The notes under the pieces were generated by a model. The model was not told where the DNA came from and ran no database searches. It saw only the letters and a program-made list of their open reading frames with translations. Shown one piece after another: positions 38,811-49,973 of a stretch of 64,000 bases of DNA. Position 1 is the stretch's first letter. Every line of letters begins with the position of its first letter. Both the position numbers and the translations under genes were made by a program. Location: NCBI RefSeq assembly GCF_014633365.1, contig NC_068338.1:9124616-9188615 (forward strand), in the 5' to 3' direction. The DNA is from Diospyros lotus (taxonomy: Eukaryota > Streptophyta > Magnoliopsida > Ericales > Ebenaceae).

Positions 38811-41800
38811 TGTAACGCCCTATTTTTCCAAATATGCAATAACTTGAAATATAATTAAGACATCACCTACGGACGTTGTGGAAACCCTTACCAACGAAAG
38901 CATTGGATCGAACCTGCAAGCTTAACCAAAGCTAAATAAAGGGGTTTCCACTAGATTTTCTTTACAAGTACAAGAAATGTAAAAGACTCTCAATACTCCA
39001 GAAAGACACAACTTATTACTGTAGTACACCTGTAGGGCACCCTTTTATTACAAACTTGAGTACCCTAACTGCTATTCACAATATATTATTTTAGGTTACA
39101 AGGGTACATAATGAAACCAAGATCCCAAAGCTAGCGAAGCTCCACCTCTTTGCCCACGCTTTGACCTGGAATCTGAAACACTTGATATTTTTGATAAAGC
39201 TGAGACGTTAAATGTCCTAGGGGTATGAAACACCCGAGTTAGATAATTACATCTAAGTGAGTGATTCAGAAAAGGAAAGTATATGGTGCAAATGCAATAA
39301 TGCTATTATGAAATCCACCCATGTGATAGCAATGCCAGGGTATTGCAATCACCCCCGTGGTCATCATAGTCACCCCTTGGCTCACCGTAAGAGCATAAGT
39401 TCTTCCATGGCCTAACAACTAGCCACAGTCACCAACGCAAACATGATATATGACAAAGCATAAGGAATATGCATAGCCAAGGGAAAATATGACATGTAAG
39501 CCACAAAGGCATGATATGCAAGCCAACATCCACACACAATTGAAGCAACAAATGCTCAAAGTGTCACAAAACATGCAGGAATCACTCACCTTGGTCGCTT
39601 CCCTTCGACAGCATTGTTCACAGCTCGGTTTCGAGTACTAGGGACTGTTTCTACAGAAATCACGCATTTCAGTGAACCAAACCTTAAATATTTTTACATA
39701 GGGTTGTAGATAATTAAAATAGGAGAATTATGGTGAAAATTTCAGGTCGAACGGAGGCCGAACGCGTCCTCACGTGCCCTCGGAAGAGTGGCCACGCCTC
39801 GCCTCCTTCCCTGTTGTGGATTATGCAATCTAAAATTAAAAATGCTATAACTTGCTCATTTTTACTCCAATTCGCTCTCCGTTTGAACCTGTGGACTCCT
39901 CTTTTCGTGCTCTACGACCCTACAGAAAGAGAATCAAATTATCTCTTCAATTTTCTCACTGTTTTTGCTGATTTCCAATGAGATGTCTCCACCCTTCCTC
40001 TTCCTTGCTTTCTTTGATTCTTTCTCCTCTTGTTTTGCTTAGTGTACTCACCACACTTGTTATACTCCACTCCCACATAGGTATCCCCCCCTTTGTATAA
40101 GCTTTCAAAGCATCCATATCTCTAGATATTACTTTCCTCTTAAGTTACACATTTTTCTCAAGCCATCATTACATTATCCCTTAGCTTTTAAGTTACCACA
40201 TTTTTCTAATCTTAAGTTACCACATTTTTCTCCTCAATCCATCATTACTACATTATCCCTTAGCTTTTAAGTTACCCCCTTTTTCTTCCCAAGTCATTAT
40301 TACAACCCTTGAATTATCCCTTTGGTTTATCTTCCAATTCAAGTTTTCATTTCCTTCCAATCCCAAGTCTCCAAATCTCACCTTCACATGACTTCTAGGA
40401 TAAGAACCCATTATGACTGTTATCTCTTCTTTTCCAAGCCAATCTTATTCTTCCAAGTCATGTCACCTTAAGACTTTTGGGGTAAAGCTCATTATTACAA
40501 TCGTTCCTTCATAAGACTTGTAATACCCCGTATTACATGATAATGGAAAATAATAATTTCCAGTGATTTGAAAGGACCTCGGGTGGTCCGGGAAGTCCAA
40601 AAGTCGGTTTCAAGAAATTAATTAATGAAATCTGCTGAATTGGTGGCAAGGAGTGTCTCGGGACTTGGATGTCTAGGGAAGAGGGCAAGAGATTGGTAAG
40701 CATCTCGAGATAAGGATAATGACGCTGGAAGCAGTCCGATTGGGAATAATTTTTGAAATAATTTTAGTATAAGCCCGAATGGATGCCAGTCCCGAACGGT
40801 TGCAGGGGACCTTCGGGAAGTTGAGGGGACCCTAGGGGTGGTCCGATTTTGAGAATAAGGCAACCCTTAAGTGTTTTCAGGTGGAATAAAGGTTCCGTGC
40901 AGGCGTAGGGACAAAATTGACATTTTCGAGTAAATATCGATCATTAATTTTTAGAAAATTAAGGAATTGTGAAGCTTGATGGTAATTTAATTAAGGCTTG
41001 GAGGGCCCAACTGATATTATCAAAATTTCTAATTGGAATTAAGAGATTCCCAAGTGCAATTAATGAGAATTTATGGGGGTTAATGTGTAATATGTATATG
41101 TATATATATATATATGCAGGCGTGAGGTGAGCTTCCAGGAAGCTTCGTGTGCCTCTGCAATTTGAAATGGCAGAGAGACTTCGCAAGAGAGCGATGGCCG
41201 AGAGAGAGAGCAATGCGGGAGAGAGAGTGAGAGTGATGAGGGATCGAGAGAGAGGGGCCGATCAGCCATGGCTGCAGCTGCCATGGCCGATGATGGTAGA
41301 TGAAGGCAACAGCGGCGGAGTAGCAACGCACAGGTGATGTGCGCGGGAAGTTGGCGGAGGCTTGTGGCTGAGGCGGTGCTTGCGGTGATGGCCGACGATG
41401 GCTCAAGTGCGGTTCCAGTAGCTTGTGGTGGAGGCGTCGGCCATGGCTGCTGGTTGTGCAGGTGTGGTTGTGCGTGGTGAGGCCGGCTGCGATGGTGGCT
41501 CGCGATGAAGCCAGCCGTGGTGGCGGTGGCCAGCCGGCGTTTGCGTGGCCATTGGAGGAGGCGCTAGAAGGCAGCAGTGGCTGCTGGTGCGCAGCTGTGG
41601 ACAGAGAAAGAAAAAGGAGCTGCGCGGGAAGAAGGCAGAGAAGAAGAAGAAAATAAAAAGAAAAGGAAAAAGAAAAGAAATAAAAAAATGAAGAAAATAT
41701 GGAAAAATAGAAAAAATAGGATTCTGAAAGCTCGAGAATGGGATTTTGGGCATGAGATGGCAGTGAATGAGACAATGCCAGTGTGGGCGGTTAGCCGATT

Positions 41801-43195
41801 TTTCCTTCCAGATTGGATGAGGTAATTAATTATTTTTTTTTGAATTATTTGCTTATGTGAGATGTTGTGGAATATTATAATGTGAAGAATTGGTTGGATT
41901 TAAACCCCTGGTCGGGGTTGTTTGGAAATTATTGATGGTTGATTTATGTTGTGGTTGGTGTTGTTTGGAGATAGTGTTGATGAGTGATTTTGCGGTGTAA
42001 GCAAAAGCAAAGGCATCGATTAATGTTTGATATTGTGGGGTTTTTGTGTGACTAGTATCTAGGTTCGACCGGGAAAGCAGTGATCCTAGAAGAGCTCAGA
42101 GTTCAGGTTGGCGTTCTCGCCCGTGGCAGATGAGGCTTCGAGCTAGGTAAGGGATGGCCCCATGTCGAGGTGGCCTTGCAAGTTGGTAAATATGTTTGAT
42201 AATGTTTTTATATTGCATTTGCATATAGTGGTTATCACTTGTGTGATGTGAGATCTAGTGGACCTATGGCCATATGGAGGACTAGTGTGGTGGGGGTTGA
42301 TAGGTTGACGCCTCAAATCTTGGTGGGTTGTGAGGATGAATGAGCCTAGCCTCATTTGAATGCATTTGGCATACATAAACATGGTTATATTCATATTTAC
42401 ATGCATTACACCCTTACTAAGTCTTTATGACTCATGAGGCTTTACCTTATGTGTAGATATTGCAAGTCCAGATGCAAGCAGGGATGGTGCTGGGAGGCTG
42501 TTGTGGCAACTAGCATCGTTGCCCGAGATGTGTGGATGTGTATTCTTCAGTATTTTCTTATATGTATTCATGTGCTTGTATGTAAGTGTTATTGAGAATT
42601 ATAGGTATCTAGTTGTTGTAATCATAATAGTGTGATAGATGATTATGAGTTTGCGTGATTTATATGTGGCTTTAGTTGTTGAAGCCAAGTTCGGATTGAG
42701 TAAAGATTAACGAGGTATGTTCTCATAAATCCCCAATACTCAGCGAAGTGTTTGTTATACTAGCTTTGTGCTTGGATCACCTTTGGCTTGCTATGAGGTG
42801 AGCTGAAGAAAGGTGAAGCTCACTCGGGTTTTGGGTCTCTATTCGCTATATTTTCTTGTTCGATTTGGGACCGATTCCTGAGTGGAGCGAAGGGAAGGAC
42901 GAAGCCTAGTCCCCACCTAGGGTGTTTCCTGTTAAAACATAGTTCAACCCTTCATTTGTGATTCGTCAGGTGAGTAATCCGGTCGATTATTTACCGGTGA
43001 CGCCCACAAGTGGGAGCGGGTCGTTACAAGACTTTAGGGTAAAGTTCATTATTCCTTCATAAGACTTTAGAGTAAAGTTCATCATTACAATCATTCTCTT
43101 ATTACGTTAATGCCCTAAATCAAAATACCATTCATTTTGCTACTATAATTTTCATTTCAACATCCAATCTTTATATCAAATTCCGGGGTATTACA
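38811..43195 (-). mobile_element. Ty3/gypsy-type solo LTR (antisense) inside the copia integrase; TSD GGTTT
   Basis: It begins TGTAACGCCC at 38811 and ends GGGGTATTACA at 43195. The 5 bp on each side are identical, GGTTT at 38806-38810 and 43196-43200, and the copia integrase reading resumes across the two ends. Without the nested LTR and its duplicated 5 bp it is about 1,870 bp. No internal region is present, so an element inserted here and then lost its body by LTR-LTR recombination. Inferred U3 repeats lie at the right: TTTTAAGTTACCACATTTTTC units near 40150-40290 and CATAAGACTTTAGGGTAAAG units split by the nested insertion. Small open frames (e.g. 39730-39981) have no recognisable product. 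Confidence 0.92.
40518..43028 (+). mobile_element. Ty3/gypsy-type solo LTR (sense), nested; TSD AGACT
   Basis: It begins TGTAATACCCCG at 40518 and ends GGGTCGTTACA at 43028 (2,511 bp). Flanks are AGACT at 40513-40517 and 43029-43033. It is related to the LTR at 30288 (shared GTGGCCTTGCAA, GACCTATGGCCATA, TTGGTGGGTTGTGAGG, GAAGGGAAGGACGA and CCCACAAGTGGGA-type tail). A (TA)n tract at 41095-41116 is followed by a GC-rich segment (41150-41590) and a purine/A-rich stretch (41600-41720). The same order, reversed, appears in the LTR at 61365. Open frames of up to 231 codons on both strands of the GC-rich part are compositional shadows. Confidence 0.92.
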
Positions 43196-44040
43196 GGTTT
43201 TCTACTTCAACTTTAAACTCTTTGAACTTTTTAAAGGATTTAGATTTGTACTTCATCAAGTACACATAACCATACAGTGACAAATCATCAGTAAAAGTTA
43301 TGAAGTAATGATAACCACCTCTTGCCATTACAAAAAATGGTCAACATACATCTGTGTGGATTAACCCTAATAACTCACTGGCTCTCCCACTTTGTCCAAC
43401 AAATGGTGACTTAGCTATTTTTTCGAGAAGACAGGATTCACAAGTTGGCCCCGATTCAGAACCTACTAGATCAATCAATCCTCTTTTGGCCAATTCGCAA
43501 ATTCTTCTCTCATTTATGTGACAAAGTCTTAGATGCCACAAGTGTTTAAGGTCAACACCATTATCATGAGAATGCTTCCTGCTGCTAGCGGATGAAATAT
43601 TTACATCCCTCTATCTGACATTTTCATGCAACTCTAAAATATAAAGACCATTCACCATAATGCCCATGCCAACCACTTCATTACCATAATGAAGATGACA
43701 TATATTAAAAACAAAAGATAATTCATAACCATCCCTTACAAGTCTAGGAATGGACACTACATTTCGTAAAACATTAGGTAAATATAAGCAGTCTTTAAGA
43801 GTTAATACATGTCCAGAATTCAGAGTAATAAAAGATGTCCCTATTGCTAATGACTCTACAAGAGCTCCATTTCCCACACGAATGACAACTTCCTGCTTTT
43901 GAAACGTCCTACTCTCCACAAGATCCTGCATGCAAACACAAATATGAGAAGTTGCACTTGAATCAAAAATTCAAAAAATAGAAGAATGACCAATCGCATT
44001 GATCATCTCAATGACATATAAGGAAGATATACCTGAATCA
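43196..44040 (-). pseudogene. Ty1/copia polyprotein, first part (protease and integrase N-terminus), 5'-truncated
   Basis: On the minus strand the reading runs through the end of gag-spacer (SLYVIEMINAIGHSS) into the protease active site, IFDSSATSH, where the preceding Trp codon of the usual W-I-L-D-S-G motif is a TGA stop. Then come VIRVGNGALVESLAIGTSF and LKDCLYLPNVLRNVVSIPRL. After another in-frame stop the integrase zinc-binding region follows, LWHLRLCHINERR...CESCLLEK, then HTDVC with the first catalytic Asp. A stop replaces the usual Gly after it, and the reading continues with GGYHYFITFTDD up to the solo LTR. Gag and the 5' LTR are missing: copia homology ends near 44040, against a broken host-type exon. 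Confidence 0.9.
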
Positions 44041-44249
44041 AGTTAACACCATTCTTTTATCCAATGTTGGAGATTAAAAGTGATTAACCAAAAAGTGCTG
44101 ATAAGCAAGCAAGAAATAAACTTAAGAATCATGCCATAATCTCCAAAGAGAAGCTTAAGAGTCATACCATATCTAGTCATGGTTGATCCAAGAGATCCAA
44201 CACACAAAGGAAAGAGAAAATTCGATTGAAATCCTGAAGTTTGCCTTAC

Positions 44250-44430
44250 GTTGATGAGGTCTGGCATGTATTTTACAATGGCCTGGCCTTCAAGCGGTGA
44301 CATTCTCTACACCAGTAAGTTTTTGGAGCATATACTCTATGGAAGTTGAATAAGATGCACATTTGATGCCTCTTATTTTAAACATAATGGCTTTAATTTT
44401 CTTTTCTCCATTCTTATTTGTCCCAGCCAT
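44250..44430 (-). pseudogene. Heavy-metal-associated (HMA) domain exon of a copper-type P1B-ATPase, broken
   Basis: Starting at ATG 44428-44430 on the minus strand the frame reads MAGTNKNGEKKIKAIMFKIR, then GIKCASYSTSIEYMLQKL and TGVENV. This is the beta-alpha-beta HMA fold with its metal loop. The second Cys of the expected C-x-x-C (CASC) is Tyr. A frameshift follows: the original frame stops, and the overlapping frame continues SPLEGQAIVKYMPDLIN, the expected second half. GTAAGG (44244-44249) sits where a splice donor would end this exon. No transmembrane or ATPase exon follows; after ~210 bp the copia remnant begins. In intact relatives this N-terminal domain hands Cu(I) to the transporter; this copy is a pseudogene or captured fragment. 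Confidence 0.8.
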
Positions 44431-45470
44431 AGATTCAAGGAATCCCATCCAGATGTAGGATTACTAGATGTTCAACACAAAGGTTGCTTGATAATGAAAT
44501 ACTAGACAACCTTATCATGGTCACAAAACAAATATTGGATATTACAATCAATGAACATGTAGCTATAGCACAGTAACTTCCTCAAACAGAGCATTCACTA
44601 AAAAGTATCTAGTTGTCACAGCCAAAAGGGGATTATCAATTCTTAATCATAAGCATTGACACAATAAAGTTGAATGCCAAGTTCATCCATGACAAAAGAA
44701 TAAAATTTCACACACAAGGAATTATTAAAACTGAGTAGTTATCTCCATAATCCGTAGGTCTCATGATAAAAACACAACAAGAATCAGAAGACCAAAGAGA
44801 TAAGCATAAACCAAACCAGTAAATAGATGCAATTAACGAGCCAAACCAACCTACAAATTAACCTCGAAGCTCACAAGTTGGATCCTCCCAACCTCCATAT
44901 GGATCCACCCCCGGCAACCACATAACCAAAAGACAAACAAAAATCCATATCTACCAAAACCAAGAGCCTATTTTCCACCACAGTCACAGTATGCACATGG
45001 ACATGAAGATAAACAATAAACAAAAACTTAACAACAAATAGTTATGCAAAAAGAAAAAATCACCGCTGAGAGGAGGCTGTGCGGGGACGTTAAGGCAGCG
45101 AATAGCTGGAGGCGACGACGAGGCAGTGACGGTCACGACATAGAGACCGCGAGGGTAGCGGCATAGAGGCAGCGGCGGCGGCGGTAGGCTTCAAAAGGGC
45201 AAAGAGCGGCGACATTGAGGAAGCAAAGAGCTGGAGGCAGCGGCAACGTAGATGAACAGCAGACGAGAAAGAATCGAAATCGAGACAAGGCGGAGGCGAC
45301 GATGATGACCGGAGGCAGAGGCAACGGCCACGACCGGAGGCGGATGGGTTGACAACGGGAGTGAGTTCACAGATGGAGAGAGAGATAGGGGGGAGTGAGT
45401 TAGGGTTTCCAATTAAGGGGAAGAGGAAAATGGGAGGATTGAGGCAAAGAGGCGGGGATTTGGGGAAAAT
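44431..45470 (-). other. Leader-like region upstream of the HMA exon
   Basis: On the minus strand a pyrimidine- and GCC-rich block (45470 down to ~45063), beginning with ACCCTAACTCACTCCC and CTCTCTCTC, gives way at CAGCG|GTGATTTTTTC to T-rich, intron-like sequence that runs to the ATG at 44430. That layout fits a 5' UTR exon plus 5' UTR intron of a plant gene. A 63-codon open frame in it (45133-45324) is low-complexity (Ala/Arg/Leu/Pro) and not recognisable. Alternatively the GC-rich block is an unrelated transposon segment. Function is inferred only from layout. Confidence 0.35.
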
Positions 45471-48280
45471 TTTTTTGGTTTTTTTTTTTTTAAATATTTA
45501 TTTGTTAAATAAAAATAAAATTATTTTTGAAACTAATATTATTAATTATTTGATTGATAAAAAAATAATTTATGATTATGATAACTAATAAAATAATAAT
45601 CTAAAATATGATAATAAAATAATTTAAATTATTGAATTAAATTAAATTAATATTTATTTAAAAATATAATTATATTATAAAACTAATAATTATAATAAAT
45701 TAGTTTGATATATTAGATTATTTATTATTAATTTATTACCTCAAATAATTAATTTTTTTTATAAATAAGAATTATATTAAACAAATACCACAGAACATCT
45801 ATAGATTATCAAGATAGACCTCAAGTCTCATAAATAAATAATCGTTGCAAATTTGAATTTTAAATTAATAAATTATTAATTTTGTGACAATTATTAAAGT
45901 AAATTATTTAAGATTAGTTATTTTGATAGATGTTGTTACTTTTAAGATTACTAATCAAATTTTTAACTAATATCTAAATTACAACTTAAATGAGAAGATA
46001 ATTGATATCGTTAATAAATTAATATTCAATTACTATAGTTTCACACTTGTACTAAGTTTTATTTAATTTCTTTTAAAAGAATAAGAACTAATTTAATATT
46101 CAATTTAAAATATATAAAAATACCTCAGGTTAATTTTCAAATCTTGAACAAGCTAATTACAGCACAAGCCCAAAACTTAAAGTTGATTACTTTAATGTGC
46201 AAAATGTATAATAAATGCATTGTGTTAATCAACACACAATGCATTTTTTCAAACTTACCATTCTATCAAAAATAATCATTGACATTATGCTTAAATTATT
46301 GAATGAATAAATAATTCATAAAGATAATACTAAATATATATTATTAATCAAGATCATGTTTGATGTATATTATATAGAGAAATATAGATCCTGATTATGT
46401 TTGATATATTATTATTCTTAAGTTTAAATTTACAAAGGATTCTTATAATTAATAAAAATATTATACTAGGAGAATATATGTCGATACAAAATTAGTTGGT
46501 GATTGATTTATTAATATATGTGTTATACTATGATAATACTAGCAATGGCACTGTTTTCAAATATTTTTTTGAAATATTAGGATAATATAGGAACATAAAA
46601 TGTTAACTTTAATGTATAATTTGATTCAAATTTTTATTCAATTCTAAGAAATAATGTCAACTCATTTATATTAAAATAAATTCCTATTATATTTTTAAAT
46701 TTCATGTCACCCTGACCATATGAATTTAAGTTAATTCATATATTTATAATTAATCTAACATAATGTTTGATTAATCAAACATAATGCATTGCATTTATTG
46801 ATTAATCAAACACAATGTAGGTAAATTAATTAAGTACCAAATAGTAAACTAAATATATTATTGCATGAATAAATATTTTATAAAGATAATACTAAATATA
46901 TTATTAATTAAGGTTATGTTTGATGTATACTATATTATTATTCTTAATTCAAAAAAGTTATTACAAAATCGATGATTCTATTTTAAGTGCTATCTCATAG
47001 GAAAGAAAAAGCATATTTATGTTATGTTTAAAAATAGAAACATGTGCACCTCAAATTAAAATGGAGGAAAAAAATTAATAATTTAGATTTTTAAGCAAAT
47101 AATTAATTAATTATAGCAGAACTCAAAATATATTGTCCTAGTACAAAAATGACTCTTCCTAATGTCAGCTACAATTGTCCTAGTACACCAGAAGCAATAG
47201 TTATTAGTTTATTATCAATAAAATTATATTTTAATTTTTGAATTTTTACATATTTAGTTTACTTTTTATATTTTATGGACATGAAATATATTTATGTATA
47301 TATTTAGAATTTATATAAATACTCATGTAGATTTTAAAAAATTTATCATTAACCACTAAATGTATGTTAGAAGTAATTTTAAGTTTAAGTTTGGTGTAAC
47401 GAATTTTTTTTTTAATTTTTTATGTAAAATATACAAATCATATTTTAAACAATAACTTTATTTGTAGAGTTTTATAATATTAAATGTAGTATATGTTTTA
47501 TATAAAAAATATAAATGAACGTAGACATAAGATACATTATCAATTATGGAAGTAGTTGACATACAAAAAAACATAATTAATATAAATTTGAAACAAATGA
47601 AATATGTGGTCCTATATATAGTTTAAAAATATGATCCTATATATAGTATGTTGTGACAATGTTTATAGTTATTATGACAAGTTAATTTAATTTTTATATT
47701 TATAAATAAAAATTTATTATTTTTATATATTAAGACGGGTTTTGAGATGGTCAAATTTTCGTCTCAAATTTGATTATCATAAACAATTTCAGGAGGACTA
47801 TAAATAAATTGAGCAATATATAAAGAGATAACGTAAATTTTTACTGAAAATTTCCTCTACTAGTATATTACACTACTTTAAATTGCTAACTCTTAAATCT
47901 GTTGCATTTAATTTGAACATTATTTAAACCCACTTTTATTTATTTATTTATAATATTTTTGGGTGGGGGAGCTCAAAATGATAATAAATTAATATTTTAT
48001 GTAATAATGTAAAATATTACATAATATAATTACATTTTAAAATAAATATTAATTTGATGCAATATAGTAAAATATTTTATTATTATATTTTAGATTATCA
48101 TCATAAATTATTTAATAACTGTTATAATTTAAATTATTTTATCAATTATCATAATCATAAATTATTTTATTTTTATGAACGTATATTAATTATTAATATT
48201 ATTTTCATAAATTACTTTATTTTGATTTAACAACTAATTCAATATTTCAATAAAAAAAAAAGAAAAAAATTTCAGACAGA
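45471..48280. other. Very AT-rich intergenic DNA
   Basis: About 2.8 kb of strongly AT-rich sequence with no open frame of note and no recognised protein. It holds an internal direct repeat (46301-46380 versus 46863-46940), a 20 bp perfect palindrome (46763-46782) and a 12 bp-stem hairpin (46213-46246). It may be the interior of the CACTA element whose right end is at 48608, or old spacer. Confidence 0.6.
46301..46945. repeat. ~80 bp direct repeats separated by ~480 bp, with palindromes
   Basis: GAATAAATA...AAAGATAATACTAAATATAT...ATTATTAAT...ATGTTTGATGTATA occurs at 46301-46380 and 46863-46940. Between them is a perfect palindrome ATGTTTGATTAATCAAACAT (46763-46782). Just outside, AATGCATTGTGT / ACACAATGCATT form a hairpin (46213-46246). 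Related words (AATGCATT, TGATTAATCAAACACAATG) recur nearby, suggesting a decayed palindromic element. Confidence 0.6.
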
Positions 48281-48608
48281 AAATTCAGTCAGTAATTATC
48301 GATCAACGTATTTCAGTCGCAAATTCGGTATTCACCAACGGAAAATTCTGTCACAAATTTTGTGGTCAAAATCAGTCACAAAATTAGCGACGATAGTTTC
48401 CATCGCTAAATCGGTCGAAAAAAAATTAGGCTGCAAATTTTGTGGTCAAAATCGGTAGCAGAATTAGCAACAAAAGTTTATGTTGCTAAATCAGTCGAAA
48501 AATAATTCAGTTGCAAAATTAAAAATCGGTCGTTAATCCATCGCTAATTACCGACCGAATCCGTCAGTCGCAAAAAATCGATCGCAAAACAGCATTTTTC
48601 TGGTAGTG
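48281..48608. mobile_element. CACTA (En/Spm) transposon terminus
   Basis: The interval ends GCATTTTTCTGGTAGTG at 48608; read inward on the minus strand that is CACTACCAGAAAAATGC, a canonical CACTA terminal inverted repeat. Subterminal sequence is rich in repeated GGTCG, GCGAC and CGCTAA words in both orientations, as in CACTA ends. It includes an ~80 bp tandem duplication (48351-48430 and 48431-48510, beginning CAAATTTTGTGGTCAAAATC). The next three bases are TTA, a possible 3 bp target duplication. I did not find the partner end or a transposase, so only one end is supported. Confidence 0.82.
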
Positions 48609-49752
48609 TTATTCCTGATTTTCCTTTCATCACATCATTTTACTTTTCCTGTCATTTGTAACATGTCACCTTTTCCTGTCATCATTATATCATCATAACA
48701 TATAATTGCCCTAAGTCATCCCCTTACGGTTTTACGTAACGCCGTGAGCCTCACCCCACCTCTCATAGCCACTCTTCTTCACCATACAATGCACAAATAA
48801 GATGCAATAGTGTAGTAAGCATAAACGTGATGACAAGGCCCTCATAACTCAAGTATCAGGCCATGCTACACCCACATAAGAACACACACAGGCGAGATGC
48901 TTTAAATGCATATGCTCACCTAATATGCCCAAGTCAGCACTGAGACCAACCGACCATGCCAAGGCTCACAAATCCCATCACGCACAAAACATGTCCCCCT
49001 AATGTACGCAACCCAACCCCATGTAACACCCAACATCATGATATGCATAAATCAAGGTGGGTGACCTGCAATACCAGCTCTCCTAGCTCGCTTATAACTT
49101 ATCATAATAACTGATAACTAACGCCCATACATCGAGTCATCGACTGACACAACCCACAGTCGATAGCCAGTAGCTTTGCACCCCACACCCTTAACCACAT
49201 ACCAATAACATTAACTTATACATTAGACTTAACATAACCTTTCCCGTAGCTCTTCCTGCACATTTTCCATTAAGATTCTTAACATAGCTTAACCAGTTCA
49301 TTTAACACACCCAATAGACTCCATTCTTGCCTTAACACTTCTTATGTGAAGACCCCTCAAGCTAACCCAACGAACTCAACAAACCTTATTGACATAAGAA
49401 CCATAACAACCCATATACCACTTCCTTACAAGATGATACAATATACTGTGTAACTCTGAACCTAGCCAAGAAAGCATCATTCCCAAATATTAATAGGGTG
49501 AAACAAACCCTATTTTCATGTTCAAGAGAGAGGTTACAACGAGCTTAAACAAAACAAAAAATAAACTCATGTATCTTGCAGTACTTAACTATAAGGAGAA
49601 GGAAATGAACTTGCCTTAAGCTTCACTCGCACTATCTTTTTCAACCTTGCTCCCTGCTTCTTGCTACTATCAGGGTCTTTTTCTTCCTTAAATTCCAACT
49701 ACTGCTAAGGCTTTTTCTCCAATTTCTCCCTTTAGTCGAGCCTCTTTCTTCT

Positions 49753-49760
49753 TATTTATA
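49753..49760 (-). promoter_or_regulatory. TATA box of the antisense LTR
   Basis: TATAAATA on the minus strand, about 1.05 kb inside the LTR's U3 end and immediately downstream of the degenerate repeat array. Confidence 0.55.
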
Positions 49761-49973
49761 GACACTAGAGCCACTCACGACTGTATCCTCACCATCTCGC
49801 CCAACTTCCCTCTAATTAATTTACACAGTGATTAGGTAGTCTAAACCCACTCCCAGCCATGCTTTCCCGGATTTCTCCATGCTTTGACACTCATTAATGC
49901 CTTTCTTGGCCACAAAGTAAGTCGGAACCAGAGAGATGAGAGGAAGGAATGCAAGAAAACGAGACACGTGGCC

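Noticed and set aside
41080..41775. 231-codon open frame within the nested solo LTR
   Set aside because: Low-complexity Ser/Pro/His/Ala-rich translation of a biased GC segment, overlapped by several other open frames on both strands.
47861..47880. CACTAC as a possible left end of the CACTA element (ATTACACTACTTTAAATTGC)
   Set aside because: Only the first six bases match; it lacks the CAGAAAAATG continuation seen at the right end.
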